DNA of 64,000 bases, taken from assembly GCA_963845735.1 (NCBI GenBank), contig CAWJTR010000027.1:20775-84774 (forward strand), given 5' to 3'. Both the position numbers and the translations under genes were made by a program. The DNA comes from AP-15 sp963845735. Its GTDB lineage: Bacteria; Pseudomonadota; Alphaproteobacteria; ATCC43930; CGMCC-115725. Under the pieces are notes generated by a model. It worked only from the letters and a program-made list of their open reading frames with translations, was not told where the DNA came from and ran no database searches. Of this stretch, positions 9,525 to 19,685 are shown piece by piece (within the stretch, counting starts at the first letter, position 1; each line of letters opens with the position of its first letter).

Positions 9525-11536
9525 TGGCTTTTTGGAGATGGAATACGTTCTTCGCCTCGGGGATCGTGACTGAGGAGCCGGGGATGAGGACGGTGGCGCT
9601 CTGGCCCGAGATCAGCCAATCCCCTGCGGCATCCTGCGCCGGACTTCCTGAACCACCGTAAAGCGGGGCTTCGCTAGACCATAGGAGCCGCCAAGCCTGG
9701 CCCTCGACCGGTGCCAGCAGCGGCTCGGGCGCGGGGCCGAGCAGGAGGTCGCGGCCGAGATTGACAATCAGCAGCCGGTCGGCGCCACTTTTCGAAAAGA
9801 AGCGCAGCATCCAAGCCTCATCCGTGAGTGCGGCGCCATCGATCTGGCATGGCCGCTGTCCAAGCACAAGGTCCGTGCGCCGCAGCTCCAGAAGATCGCG
9901 ATGCAGGGCATAGATTGAAGCATGCCGCTTGCCGCTCGCCGAGATCGAGCACCGATCGGCGAAACGTGTCGATGTCACCGGGATCGGCCAGCTCCGCCCG
10001 CATTTCGCTCGTCGCGAGACTGGGAAATTGTGCGAGGGAGAGACGTCGCCCTTCGCGGACATCGTGCGACAGCCCGATCTCATGATCGGCAAAATAGAAG
10101 AACGGGCTCGACGCGCCGAATTCCTGCCCCTGGAACAGCATCGGAATGCCCGGCATCAGCAATAAATAAGCGGTCATCGCGCGAAGCCGGCCAGGGCTCG
10201 TCAACGCGTGACAGCGTTCTCCGGTGCCGGAATTGGCGACCTGGTCGTGGTTCTGCAGAAAGACAACAAAACATTCCGCCGGGAGATCGAGGGTCGGCGT
10301 ACCGCGCGCTTTTCGCTGCCATTGGTAGCGCTGCCCCTGATAGAGGAAGCCGTGTTTGGCGGCAGCGACGAACTCGCCCGGGCGACCCCGATAGTCGGAA
10401 TAGTAGGCCTCGTGATGTCCGGTCAGTGCCACCATGGCGCTGTGATGGAAGTCGTCGTTCCACAATGCGTCGAGCCCGTATCCGCCCCGCTCGGCCGGGC
10501 GCACCAGCTTGGCGTGTTGCGGCTCGTTCTCAGCGACGACAAAGGTGATTCTGTCGCGCGCCGCCGAGCGCACCTGCCGAACGATGGCGGCGAGAATATG
10601 ATCTTCCGATCGATCGAAAATTGCCTGCGTCGCGTCGAGCCGCAGCCCGTCGAGATGATACTCGTCGATCCAATAGCCGGCATTGGCGACAAAAAACTCG
10701 CGCACTGGGCCAGAATCGGGACCGTCGAAATTAATCCCCTCACCCCAGTCGTTGTCGTGGCGGTCAGTGAAATAAGCCGCGGAGAACAATTTGAGATAGT
10801 TTCCGTCCGGACCGAAATGATTATAGACGACGTCAAGGATGACGGCGATCCCGAGGGCATGAGCACGGTCGACGAAGCGGCGGAAATCATCCGGCTGTCC
10901 GTAAAGCCGGCTTGGGGCGAAGAGATCGACGCCGTCGTACCCCCAACCGAACCGACCCGCAAATTCCGCCACAGGCATGATTTCAAGGCAGGTGATACCG
11001 AGTTCGGCGAGAGCCGGCAGCTCACGCGCAGCCGCCTCCCAACTTCCCTCTGGGGTGAAGGTGCCGATATGCATCTCGTAGATGATGAGTTGTTCGCGTG
11101 CGACCCCGCGCCATGTGTGGTCGGTCCACGCGAAAGCCCCGGGATCGACGATTTCCGAAGGTCCGTGCGGTCCTCCCGGTTGAAATCTCGACGCCGGGTC
11201 GGGCAGTGCCGCTTCACCGCGGTCGAGACGGAAACGATAGCGCATGCCGGCTCGCGCCGGCACACTCCACAGTGAGAAGTAGCCGTCGGGCTCGGATTGC
11301 AGCGCCGCCGGTTCGAGGCCTTCGATCTCGACGACAATCTCGCGGCATCGCGGCGCCCACACCCGGAAATGGACGCCACCGCCGGACTGCGGTTCGGCAC
11401 CAATCGGCAGATGCCGGACGGGCGTCGCCCCGGGCGAGGCCAGACGTTCAAGAACCGAACGTTTAGGCGGCGTCTCGAGCTCCTGTTGCTCCTTCGTGGG
11501 GAGGACGCCTAGGCCAACACCGACGCGCGCGCCCAC
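9517..11536 (-). CDS. treZ: Malto-oligosyltrehalose trehalohydrolase, frameshifted near residue ~535
   Basis: A GH13-type (beta/alpha)8 enzyme that releases trehalose from maltooligosyl trehalose. An N-terminal E-set domain is followed by the catalytic barrel. Catalytic regions are LDGLRLDATQAI (nucleophile Asp), FVVAENE (acid/base Glu) and LQNHDQVAN (transition-state Asp). EYHLDGLRL and GWGYDGVDLFAPS are typical of TreZ. The frame breaks near 9925; the C-terminal part (SIYALHRDLLELRRTDLVL to NVFHLQKANG) continues in another frame to the stop at 9517. TreY, which makes the substrate, is not in the window. Upstream is a small gene with a strong RBS (11557-11832) and a motif copy, so the likely operon is orf91-treZ-GH133. 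Confidence 0.85.
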
Positions 11537-11556
11537 GTCGCGAACTCGCGCTCGCC

Positions 11557-11832
11557 CTATGAGCCGCTCCCGTGCGCCCGCGGTTGCGTCACGATGCCCG
11601 CCGTAATCCTGTCGTCCCCTTCGATCTCCGACGGGTCCCGATCCGGCAGATTCATTGTCACGGTAGACCGCACCACGCTGCGGATGGCTGTCGCGATTTG
11701 CACCAGCCGAGCCGCGTATGCGTGATCTTTTTCGAAGAGCTTAGAGGCTCGGTGATGATGCCGCGTGGCCTTATCGGGATGGCCCGCTGCTGCAGAGGAA
11801 TGGTGTTCCACGCTCGTACACGTTGTGGTCAT
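11557..11832 (-). CDS. Hypothetical 91-residue His-rich protein
   Basis: The start codon is preceded by a clear GGAGG (minus strand ...CGGAGGAACCATG). The product is hydrophilic and histidine-rich near the N-terminus (VEHHSS, TRHHHRASKLFEKDHAYAARL), with no signal peptide or membrane segment. I do not recognise a family. It ends 20 bases before treZ on the same strand and is probably the first gene of that operon. A copy of the 17-bp motif lies 76 bases upstream in the correct orientation. The RBS and context raise confidence that it is a gene. Confidence 0.55.
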   Translation of the reverse strand: MTTTCTSVEHHSSAAAGHPDKATRHHHRASKLFEKDHAYAARLVQIATAIRSVVRSTVTMNLPDRDPSEIEGDDRITAGIVTQPRAHGSGS

Positions 11833-11908
11833 GGTTCCTCCGATTTTTCAATGCTTCGCACTGCATCGCAGGCGAAACGAGGATCCTAGCCCATTAGCCT
11901 TCGAGGCC

Positions 11909-11925
11909 ACAGGCTCGGAAACTAC
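11909..11925 (-). promoter_or_regulatory. Copy 3 of the 17-bp motif, minus strand
   Basis: Read on the minus strand it is GTAGTTTCCGAGCCTGT, preceded by CTGA. It lies 76 bases upstream of the 91-residue ORF that heads the treZ operon and points toward it. Confidence 0.6.
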
Positions 11926-12162
11926 TCAGGCCACGATTCGGTTCCCATATAACATCAATGGGAGACGTATCTTGCGCATGATCGGGCTTGGAGGCCCTTC
12001 TGCCTTTCTGTCCCCGCTGCTAGGCGTTGTTCCATCAGGTGCTCTGCGGGCGCGACTTGCCCTGGCGATGTGGGCAGGGCTCCTTGACGCCCAGATTACC
12101 CACCTGCATGACGGTCGAGGGCGTTCACTCCCACAATGTCGGCGACGGTAAAGCGATCTTAG

Positions 12163-12179
12163 GTATTTTCCGAGCCTGC
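12163..12179 (+). promoter_or_regulatory. Copy 4 of the 17-bp motif (degenerate)
   Basis: GTATTTTCCGAGCCTGC on the plus strand, 111 bases upstream of the gene starting at 12291. An AT-rich GATATTTTATGG lies about 20 bases downstream of the copy; a similar AT stretch follows copies 1, 5 and 10. Confidence 0.5.
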
Positions 12180-12290
12180 CGCGCCATGCTGTCGTGCGAT
12201 ATTTTATGGCTTCTCTACATTCGGTAGCAATGTCCAGGCCTCGCGGCGGGTCTATGTCTTCGGTAGAGGCGATGTAATTCGGTGGATGCA

Positions 12291-12786
12291 ATGACGTCAA
12301 GATTTTCGCAACTTGGACCAGAGTTCGACAATTTTCTATTCGCGCCCATCGGGGAGGACGGCAATGGAATGGTGCTCAGCGTCCTTTCAGCGCTGGCGCG
12401 ATTGGATATCCGACCCGTGGCAGGAGGCTGCCAAATTATCCGGGTTGCCGGGAGGAGCTGCAACCCAGAGATTGGCATCACTGATCGCAGCACTACCAGA
12501 CGAATCGTCGGCGTATCCAGACCCCGAGACGGTTGCTGCTCGCTTGGTCGCACTGTTGCCCCGTCCGGCTAATCCCAACATCCCGTCGCGCGAGACATTG
12601 TTCGGCGCCGGTGCCGTGACCCATCCCCAGGCCATCATGTACGTCTATGTCATCTTCATGGTTTTCGCGCTGGGCGCCCAATGGATCGCGTGGAACCGTC
12701 TGCCGGCGGCGCAGGTCGGTAACATTCATGCACCGGCCTCGAGCACAGGCTCCGCTCAGGTACGACCGCCGAACTCTGGCCAGTGA
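12291..12786 (+). CDS. Conserved hypothetical protein with C-terminal membrane helix, frameshifted (paralogue of 27916-28317)
   Basis: The N-terminal part (SRFSQLGPEFDNFLFAPIG, MVLSVLSALARLDI) and the later part (DPWQEAAKLSGLPG to HPQAIMYVYVIFMVFALG) are in different frames, with the break near 12405. Together they align with the intact 133-residue paralogue at 27916 (NDFLFAAVGDEPNGMPLSVISAL, GVDPWDEAARLAALP). A single C-terminal transmembrane helix suggests a membrane-tethered cytoplasmic protein. ATG 12291 matches the paralogue start; GTG 12282 is also in frame. A motif copy lies 111 bases upstream. The function is unknown; I recall similar hypotheticals in Acetobacteraceae and Bradyrhizobium. 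Confidence 0.6.
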
Positions 12787-12950
12787 CGCTCATTCAGGTC
12801 GGGGCAAAAGATGATGCGATAACCAGGCGCGTTCCCGAGGGTCACGACTTGGGCGGCCCCAATGAGCGCGCCGAGTGATTCGCAATGAGGTTCAGCGGTG
12901 GACCAGTTCCGGTACCTCGGACTATTCGAGCCACCTTTATATTAGCCGTC

Positions 12951-13973
12951 CTACGCGCGCTGGCATCGCAAGGCGTGCCGGAACGACACCAAGAGCTGCC
13001 GCTCCTCGTCCCAGAGGGAGAGCCGCGAGCATTTCAGGCTGTCGACAAGGGTGAGGCGTCTGGCGTCGCGAAACTCGGGATTCTGGTCAAAGCATTCGCG
13101 CAAGCGATAGTTCGGTATCTTGCTGCAGACGTGATGGATGTGGTGGAAGCCGATATAGCCGGTCAGCCAATGCAGCACCGCGGGCAGATCGTAGAAGGAG
13201 CTGCCCTTCAGCGCTGCGGCATGGAAATTCCAATCCGAGCCGGTCGCCCAATAGGCGTGCTCGAACTGGTGCTGAATGTAAAACAACCACAAGCCGGTTG
13301 AAGCGGCAAGCAGGATTACCGGAAGATAACCGAGCAACAACGCGCGCCCGCCCATCGTCAGCAGCATCAGCATGACCATCGCGGCAAGCGTCGCGTTCGT
13401 ACCAAGAATGCTGCCCCAGATTTTCCAATCACGAAATGGACTGACGGTTGGAATACGATGGCGGATGACGAACAGAAAGACCGGGCCCAAGCCGAACAGC
13501 ATGATTGGATGCCGATAGCTCCGATAGCGAAGACGCTGCCACAGCGATAGCGATTGAAATTCGCGCACGGTAAGCGTCCTCACACCGCCGGTGCCGCGCC
13601 GGTCGAGATTGCCGGAGTTCGCGTGATGGACGGCGTGGCTCCTGCGCCAGAAAGCGTAGGGCGTCAGCGTCAGCACCCCGAGCGCTCGGCCGACAAGATC
13701 GTTCGCTCGGCGCGACGCGAAGAAGGACCCGTGACCGCAGTCATGCTGGATCGCAAACAGGCGGACCAGCAATAAGGCCCCCGGAACGGCGAGCGGGAGC
13801 GTCAATCCGGGATGGCGCCTCGCGCCGCACAGCAGAGCCAGCATGACAATTAAGAACGGCAGTCCCGTATTGAGAAGTTGAGCCACGGCACGCCGGCGGT
13901 CGGCGCGGGCATAAGGCCCCACGATCTCTCGCCACGAGCGCGAGGACAGAAGACCATCCATCGTCCTCGCCAT
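12951..13973 (-). CDS. Membrane fatty acid desaturase
   Basis: A protein of 340 residues with the three histidine boxes of the integral-membrane di-iron desaturases: HDCGH, HAVHH (RRSHAVHHANSGN) and HHIHH (GFHHIHHVCSKIPNYRL). Paired hydrophobic segments lie before the first box and around residues ~180-230. The spacing and LFAIQHDCGHGSFF are typical of the omega-6/omega-3 (DesA/FAD2-like) acyl-lipid group. It would introduce a double bond into membrane acyl chains, fitting a membrane-stress role. Upstream ATG 14012 is in frame, but homology begins near LSSRSWREIVGPYA, so ATG 13973 is preferred. It is an intact ORF with no obvious operon partner. Confidence 0.85.
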   Translation of the reverse strand: MARTMDGLLSSRSWREIVGPYARADRRRAVAQLLNTGLPFLIVMLALLCGARRHPGLTLPLAVPGALLLVRLFAIQHDCGHGSFFASRRANDLVGRALGVLTLTPYAFWRRSHAVHHANSGNLDRRGTGGVRTLTVREFQSLSLWQRLRYRSYRHPIMLFGLGPVFLFVIRHRIPTVSPFRDWKIWGSILGTNATLAAMVMLMLLTMGGRALLLGYLPVILLAASTGLWLFYIQHQFEHAYWATGSDWNFHAAALKGSSFYDLPAVLHWLTGYIGFHHIHHVCSKIPNYRLRECFDQNPEFRDARRLTLVDSLKCSRLSLWDEERQLLVSFRHALRCQRA

Positions 13974-14252
13974 GGTCCTTGGCCTTTTACACCCGGGCAT
14001 TACGGATCTCATGTCTCGAGCCGCTTGCGGATCGACAGCAATTCCTGCCGGCGCTCCAGGCTCGTTTCCGGATAAATCATGTCGAAGTCCTTCAAACGTG
14101 GGTCAGCCGTTTCTGCGCCTCGGCCGGGCTGAGGCCGTCCGACGGCGACCTCAGCTGTTTTCTAGCTCAAGCAAGGGCAGGGATTTCGGATCGTCCGTGC
14201 CATTGAGCTTCGAGCCCGGCCGGACTCTCGGTGTCAATAAGCTCGTGCGCGT

Positions 14253-16030
14253 TCATGTGGGGTTGCCCCACGTCCAATTGCGGATTTCCGGCAGGTCTTG
14301 GCCGTGCTTGTCGATGTACTGCTTGTGCTCGATCAGCTTGTCCTGGAGCTGCTGCTTCAGGTAGATGCCCTTTTCGCCGGTCTGCGGCAGGCGGTCGACG
14401 GTGTCCATCACAAGGTGGAAGCGGTCCAGATCGTTCAGCACCGCCATGTCGAAGGGCGTGGTGATGGTGCCCTCTTCCTTGTAGCCCCGGACGTGGATGT
14501 TGTCGTGGTTGGTCCGGCGGTAGGTCAGTCGGTGGATCAACCACGGGTAGGCATGGAAGGCGAATATGACCGGCTTGTCCTTGGTGAAGAGCTCGTCGAA
14601 ATCGGTGTCGCTCAAGCCATGCGGGTGCTCCGTGCTGGGCTGCAGCCTCATCAGGTCGACGACGTTGACCACCCGGATTTTCAGCTCGGGCAGATGCTCG
14701 CGCATAATGGAGACGGCCGCGAGCGTCTCCAGCGTGGGCACGTCTCCACAACAGGCCATGACGACGTCGGGCGCACGGCCCTGGTCGTTGCTGGCCCACG
14801 GCCAGATGCCGATACCCTCGGTGCAGTGCTTGACCGCGGCGTCCATCGTCAGCCACTGCGGTGCCGGGTGTTTGCCTGCGATCACGACGTTGACGTAATG
14901 GCGGCTGCGTAGGCAGTGGTCCATCACCGACAGCAGGCAGTTTGCGTCCGGCGGAAGATAGACACGTACGAACCCCTGGGCGCAAGTTCAGCCAGTTCCG
15001 GTTTCAGGCGACCCTGCTCATCGAAGAGTTCCTCCGGCCGGTAGCTGCTCAGCCAGTCTTCCAACAGCTTGAGGTGCTCGGGATGGGTGGCCGGGTCGGA
15101 GAGCGGCACCTGATGCGACCGAAACGTGCCTTCAACCTGGGGGCCGTCGACCATCTTTGGCCCCGTCCAGCCCTTGGGTGAATTGAGGACGATCATCGGC
15201 CAGCGCGGACGCGCGAAGTTGCCATAGGCGCGGGCGTCATGCTGGATTTTCTTGATCTGCTCCACCGCCATATCAAGCGTCGCCGCCATTGCCTCGTGCA
15301 TCAGCTCGGGCTCGTGACCCTCGACGAAGTAGGGCGTCCACCCATAGCCACGGAGCAACTGTTCCAATTCCTCGCGGGTGATGCGGGCGAGGACAGTCGG
15401 GTTGGAAATCTTGTAGCCATTGAGATGCAGGATCGGCAGCACCGCGCCGTCGGTTACCGGATCGAGGAATTTGTTCGAATGCCACGCTGCGGCAAGTGGA
15501 CCCGTCTCCGCCTCGCCGTCGCCGACGACGCAAGCGACGACAAGATTGGGGTTGTCGAACACCGCCCCGAACGAATGGCTGAGCGAATAGCCCAGTTCGC
15601 CGCCCTCGTGGATCGAGCCCGGGCACTCCGGTGATGCGTGGCTTGGGATTCCTCCGGGAAACGAAAACTGGAGAAAGAGCTTCCGAAGCCCGGCCTCGTC
15701 CTGGCTGATATCGGGATAGATCTCGCTGTAGGTGCCCTCGAGATAGGTATTGCCCACGACGGCCGGGCCGCCGTGTCCTGGGCCGGAGACGTAAATCATG
15801 TCGAGGTCGTATTTTTTGATGACCCTGTTCAGGTGCAGGTAAATGAAGTTCTGCCCGGGGGTCGTGCCCCAGTGCCCCTGCAGCATGTGCTTCACATCCG
15901 CGAGCGTCAGCGGCCGCTTCAGCAGCGGATTGTCGTACAGATAAATCTGGCCGACTGACAGATAGTTCGCGGCGCGCCAGTACGCATCCATCTTGTTGAG
16001 CAGGTCCGGGGAAAGAGTTTTTGTGTGCAT
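14253..16030 (-). pseudogene. xfp: Phosphoketolase with a ~190-residue internal deletion
   Basis: The N-terminal ThDP-binding half is intact (VSGPGHGGPAVVGNTYLEG, VVGDGEAETGPLAA). The C-terminal domain is also intact in another frame (VYLPPDANCLLSV, VVMACCGDVPTLETL, HGLSDTDFDELFT, NWTWG). Full-length XFP is ~790 residues; here only ~592 codons of space exist. The join sits near 14950-14985, where ELAPRG runs straight into VRVYLPPDANC. The middle domain, which normally begins RRMGANPHANGG and carries active-site residues, is absent. With the deletion and frame change the product cannot be an active xylulose-5-P/fructose-6-P phosphoketolase. ATG 16030 has a GGGAG RBS. A misassembly could produce the same picture. 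Confidence 0.8.
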
Positions 16031-16246
16031 GGTTCAATTCTCCCTGTTCAAACAAGGCCGAGAATCGAGCAGTTCGTTTCGGCTATGATGCACGCGCTTC
16101 ATCGGCGTAGACCACTGGAACAGCAACCCGGCTGGTCGCCGCACCTGCGTTCCACCATCCGATCCACCAGCGCGCGCCATCCTCAACCTTCAGTCCGGCG
16201 CTGGTGCTGCTGTGCGGCTCGTCACGCGTCAGGCACCAACGCCCGA

Positions 16247-17011
16247 TTACAGCTGATCGCCCGGCCGGCCATAGTAGGTATAGAAATGTCTTTCCAAGGC
16301 GCGATCGACCGTTGTCGGATCGTATGCTGGGCTGTCTTTGACTGAGTGGCGATCGACATCGAGGTTCACTAGCCTATCGGTCCAATCGATCTCAGATGCC
16401 GATTGTGGCGAGATCAGCACCATCTTGCCGGGCCACCAGTTCCGGGTATCGACGATGAGGTGACGGATGCTCCAATCGGTATCCTCTATGAGGAAGTCCT
16501 CGACGTGACCGATTTCGCCGTCGCTGGCATGGATATGGTAGCCGGTGACCGCTCCGATGCTGCGCAGATGCGGATCGTCGAGGCTGCGTTGCAAATCGGC
16601 AATTTCCTCCTCGCGCCGCTTCGATCCCGAGGGAGGCGACGCCATACCGGCTGCCATAAAGCCGTAGCCACCCATGTAAAAGCCGGTGCCCCAATACGGA
16701 CTCCAACCATAGTAATCGTAAACGTTGACCTCCATCTGTCGTGACACCGGCCGATCGGTGTCGATATCCGGACCGTCCTTGACCTGCTGCATCGTCAATC
16801 CAACCGAGAACCGGCGCTCCGTCGGGTCGAGGTGGCCCAAAACGGAAGGGGGCAGCAGGACTTTGCGACCGGAGAGCCAATTGCCGGTATCGACGACCAG
16901 CCAACGCACCATCCAGCTGGCATCGTCGAACAGAAAGTCGCAGACGGTACCAAGCCGGCCGTCGCTTGCCGCGACGGCGTAGCCATTGATCGCTGATGCT
17001 TTCCTCAGCAT
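16247..17011 (-). CDS. Protein with two PRC-barrel domains
   Basis: An intact 254-residue protein. The first PRC-barrel is at ~4-75 (INGYAVAASDGRLGTVCDFLFDD, VRWLVVDTGNWLSGRKVLL). A Tyr/Gly-rich linker at ~95-125 (YYGWSPYWGTGFYMGGYG) follows. The second barrel is at ~150-225 (VTGYHIHASDGEIGHVEDFLIE, IRHLIVDTRNWWPGKMVLI). Tandem PRC-barrel proteins of this type occur in alphaproteobacterial stress gene sets; the molecular role is unclear (proposed protein or RNA binding). The start has GGAG seven bases upstream. Bases 16031-16246, between it and the phosphoketolase gene, hold nothing I can identify. Confidence 0.85.
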   Translation of the reverse strand: MLRKASAINGYAVAASDGRLGTVCDFLFDDASWMVRWLVVDTGNWLSGRKVLLPPSVLGHLDPTERRFSVGLTMQQVKDGPDIDTDRPVSRQMEVNVYDYYGWSPYWGTGFYMGGYGFMAAGMASPPSGSKRREEEIADLQRSLDDPHLRSIGAVTGYHIHASDGEIGHVEDFLIEDTDWSIRHLIVDTRNWWPGKMVLISPQSASEIDWTDRLVNLDVDRHSVKDSPAYDPTTVDRALERHFYTYYGRPGDQL

Positions 17012-17215
17012 AGTGCACTCCTATTATGATACCCTGGCGTCATGGTACAATGAGGATTAACCCCTCGGATATATTGTTGCCGTTGTCCGACCCTCTTTCG
17101 GGCGATGGCATGATACTTGGCAAAGGTCTGTATTGGGTCACGCAAGCCGGGAAGACGGCCCCCGATGAGGTAAAAACCTATGGGATTCGATATTGGAGGG
17201 CTTCACTCGCCAGGT

Positions 17216-18067
17216 TTATGCCGATGACACACCCAATGAGACATCCTTGATCGGCGGGACACGAGTGGCGCCGTTGGCGCCAGCCGTCTTCCCGGGTTTC
17301 TCGAGCAGTTCGAGGAACGGCTTGATGATGTCGATCGGCATCGGAAAGACCACGGTGGAGTTCTGTTCGGCGCCGATCTCGGTCAAGGTTTGCAGGTAGC
17401 GCAACTGCATGGCGGCCGGGACCGTCGAGAGGATCTTGGCGGCGTTGACCAGGGTTTGCGAGGCTTGGAACTCGGCTTCCGCATGGATGACCTTGGCGCG
17501 CCGGTCGCGTTCCGCCTCCGCCTGTTTGGCGATCGCGCGCACCATGTTGTCGGTGAGTTCGACGGTTCTGATCTCGACGTTGCTGACCTTGATCCCCCAG
17601 GTTTCGGTCTGGGTGTCGAGGATGCTCTGGACGTCGGCACTGAGCTTTTTGCGTTCGGACAGCATCTCGTCGAGCTCATGCTGCCCCAGCACTGCGCGCA
17701 AGGTCGTCTGCGCCAGCATGACGGTCGCCGGAAGGTAGTGCTGAACCTGGATGATGGCCCGCTCGGGATCGACCACGTTGAAGTAGAGCACCGCGTCGAC
17801 CTTCATCGAGACATTGTCGTGCGAGATCACGTCCTGGGTCGGGATCTCGATGACCTGGATGCGCAAATCCACCCGTACCATTTCCTGGAAGAAGGGGATC
17901 AACAGCACGAGGCCCGGCCCTTTGACCTTATCAAAGCGCCCTAGGGTAAAGACCACAGCTCGCTCATATTGGCGCAAGATCTTCACAGTCGCCCTAATCA
18001 GGATCAACGCAATGGGAATAGCAAAGATCACAAAAATCGGAATCATGAAAGTCGGCGAGGACAACAT
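17216..18067 (-). CDS. SPFH/stomatin-like (slipin) membrane protein
   Basis: An intact 283-residue protein. One N-terminal membrane helix (MIPIFVIFAIPIALILI) is followed by the SPFH domain (VFTLGRFDKVKGPGLVLLIPF, VDLRIQVIEIPTQDVISHDN). A coiled-coil region (AKQAEAERDRRAKVIHAEAEF) and a short tail complete it. Slipins assemble into ring or cage oligomers on the membrane and organise microdomains, often with an NfeD partner; no nfeD gene is visible here. A motif copy lies 146 bases upstream in the gene's orientation. Together with the neighbouring PRC-barrel protein and desaturase it points to envelope maintenance. Confidence 0.9.
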   Translation of the reverse strand: MLSSPTFMIPIFVIFAIPIALILIRATVKILRQYERAVVFTLGRFDKVKGPGLVLLIPFFQEMVRVDLRIQVIEIPTQDVISHDNVSMKVDAVLYFNVVDPERAIIQVQHYLPATVMLAQTTLRAVLGQHELDEMLSERKKLSADVQSILDTQTETWGIKVSNVEIRTVELTDNMVRAIAKQAEAERDRRAKVIHAEAEFQASQTLVNAAKILSTVPAAMQLRYLQTLTEIGAEQNSTVVFPMPIDIIKPFLELLEKPGKTAGANGATRVPPIKDVSLGVSSA

Positions 18068-18213
18068 GGCGTGCCCCTTTCAGAAGGAGAGCAACAGACT
18101 TGCGGACCAACCGCTGAGTTGAAGCTATTGAGCAGCTCGCTCCGAGCTCCTATGAGCGGTTCGGATAGTCCCGGGACCGCAACCCAAAATATTGGGCAAC
18201 GGTTGCCGCCATG

Positions 18214-18230
18214 GTAGGCTCGGAAACTAC
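18214..18230 (-). promoter_or_regulatory. Copy 5 of the 17-bp motif, minus strand
   Basis: Read on the minus strand it is a perfect consensus, GTAGTTTCCGAGCCTAC. It lies 146 bases upstream of the slipin gene and points toward it. CAATATTTTGGG follows about 20 bases downstream. Confidence 0.6.
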
Positions 18231-18538
18231 CTACGCACCCATTTCGGCGTGCGCCCGAGTTTGGGAAGAGATTAAATGGGTAACTCCATTCCGGGCAGCG
18301 ACAAACGCCAATCGCCAAACCACCCTCTGTAGGAGTTCTAGTAGGGAAAGAATTTATGAGTACAAATACTCATGGTATTATCTCTCATTGCAAATCGATG
18401 CTTGCGGCCCGAGGTATAATCCGCGGTTCCGATTACTGGCCTCGGTACCCATGCCGCAGCCGGCTGGTCCGGGGCTAATGTGAAGCTGCCCGCCGCCGTT
18501 CGGCACGGACTGCCGACAAACTGAGGGAAGACAAAGCG

Positions 18539-18721
18539 ATGGGACTAATTCTGCTTATCGTGCTGCTCGTGGTTCTCTTTGGCGGTGGGTTTGGGTTCTA
18601 CCGCGGCGGCTATTACCGTCAAGGCGGAGGCGTCGGGGTCGGTGGCATACTCGGCTTGATCCTCGTCGTCCTCGTGATCGGCTGGCTGGTGCACGGGCAT
18701 ATCGGGGGCCTCTCCTTCTGA
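18539..18721 (+). CDS. 60-residue two-span membrane protein with Gly/Tyr loop
   Basis: ATG 18539 is preceded by GAGGGAAGAC. The first helix is LILLIVLLVVLF, a loop rich in Gly/Tyr/Arg (GGGFGFYRGGYYRQGGG) follows, and the second helix is LGLILVVLVIGWLV. The layout matches the protein at 22179-22388 and resembles the shorter GGGGYYGY peptides at 7212 and 46089. It therefore appears to be part of a local family of tiny membrane proteins. No function is known. The upstream region 18231-18538 has no recognisable gene. Confidence 0.65.
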   Translation: MGLILLIVLLVVLFGGGFGFYRGGYYRQGGGVGVGGILGLILVVLVIGWLVHGHIGGLSF

Positions 18722-18795
18722 GCGTAGAGAAATAGCGGCTGGCCGGAGCAGGATCGCCAGGAGCGGAGCGTGCAAGCGCCAGCTTCTGCCCGGCT

Positions 18796-19282
18796 GTGCG
18801 GATTGGCTACGCCGTGCCGCTGGCGCTGCTTTGCCGGTCGTCGGCTCACCGATTTTCGCTGTCCCCGGGACTGCGGTTTCGGCCACGGGTTCCGACGCTG
18901 GCGCCTGGGTTGTCGTCGGCACAGGAGCAGCCTTGGAAATTTTCGATTGCACCGGCCTGCTTTGCGGCCGGATCGTCTGACTGCGAAAGGTCCCGCAATA
19001 CCGCTGGGCGACCGGTACAGGATTACGAAAATCGGGACCCGACATTCCGTCGGCGCCCGCCATGCGGCTTGACGATTCTTCACTGGCTTCGACCGGCCGG
19101 ACGCGATCACTGGAACAGCGGCTCTCTTTACAACCCGGACGACGGGTAGCTCATACCGTGTCTCGGCGAAACTCCGTTCGCCCGATGTCCTTGTCGCGCG
19201 CATTTATGTCGGCGTGCCGCTGTTCGGTGAGACCAAGACCTTGCAGTGGATCCCGGGGCTAGGCTTGGACGGGCGCTGCTAG
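18796..19282 (+). pseudogene. Secreted DUF2147-type protein, broken by several frameshifts
   Basis: A signal-peptide-like start (GYAVPLALL) and three further segments in changing frames reconstruct a DUF2147 protein. They include GAWVVVGTGAALEIFDCTG, LCGRIVWLRK and GRPVQDYENRDPTFRRRP. They are followed by CGLTILHWLRPAGRDHWNSG, LYNPDDGSSYRV and VARIYVGVPLFGETKTLQW, with the stop at 19280-19282. The core features of the family are present in order (GxW, IxxCGxxLCGRIVWL, CGLxIL, GxIYxPxDG, LRVRGYVGxP). At least three indels separate them (near 18830, 18975 and 19145). It is either decayed or affected by sequencing errors. The family is exported and its function is unknown. Confidence 0.55.
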
Positions 19283-19417
19283 CGCTGATTGAGCCGGGGT
19301 TTATCGGAACTCAGTGCCGCTGGCATTCGGCTGGGTTGCATGGTTGGACGAGTGGAGCCCGATCTCCTCAAAGAGGACTTCACGCAGGAAGCGGTCATCT
19401 GGTCCCGTGCTCCATAG

Positions 19418-19434
19418 GTAGTTTCCGAAGCTAC
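19418..19434 (+). promoter_or_regulatory. Copy 6 of the 17-bp motif
   Basis: GTAGTTTCCGAAGCTAC; GTAG and CTAC flanks are both intact. It ends 32 bases before the longest start of the ORF at 19467, which is coupled to the ECF sigma gene. Confidence 0.6.
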
Positions 19435-19466
19435 CCATGACCAGATCCCGCTGACATGTTCAAGCG

Positions 19467-19685
19467 GTGCAGGCGCTAGGGGTCGTGCGAGTGGGTGCGA
19501 AGATCCTATACCGAAATGCGCGACGACCCGGCGAAGCTGGCATGAAGCTCGTCCCGGATCGGTCGCAAAGAACGGCGGAGAGGAAGGTTCTGGAAGGACT
19601 GGGCTTCACCGTAATCGAAATTACGTCTGCGCCTATTGCCCCTATGTCAGATGCGCTTCTAAAAGAATACAAAGGCCTAGCATGA
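19467..19685 (+). CDS. Hypothetical protein translationally coupled to the ECF sigma gene
   Basis: Up to 72 residues; a shorter start at Met26 (MKLVPDRSQRTAERKVLEG) is plausible. The product is soluble and basic in the middle, ending ITSAPIAPMSDALLKEYKGLA. It is not NepR-like and shows no zinc-binding anti-sigma (ZAS) motif. Its stop overlaps the sigma start as ATGA (19682-19685), so the two are probably co-translated. By position it could be a regulator of the sigma factor, but that is inference. A 17-bp motif copy lies immediately upstream. Confidence 0.5.
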   Translation: MQALGVVRVGAKILYRNARRPGEAGMKLVPDRSQRTAERKVLEGLGFTVIEITSAPIAPMSDALLKEYKGLA

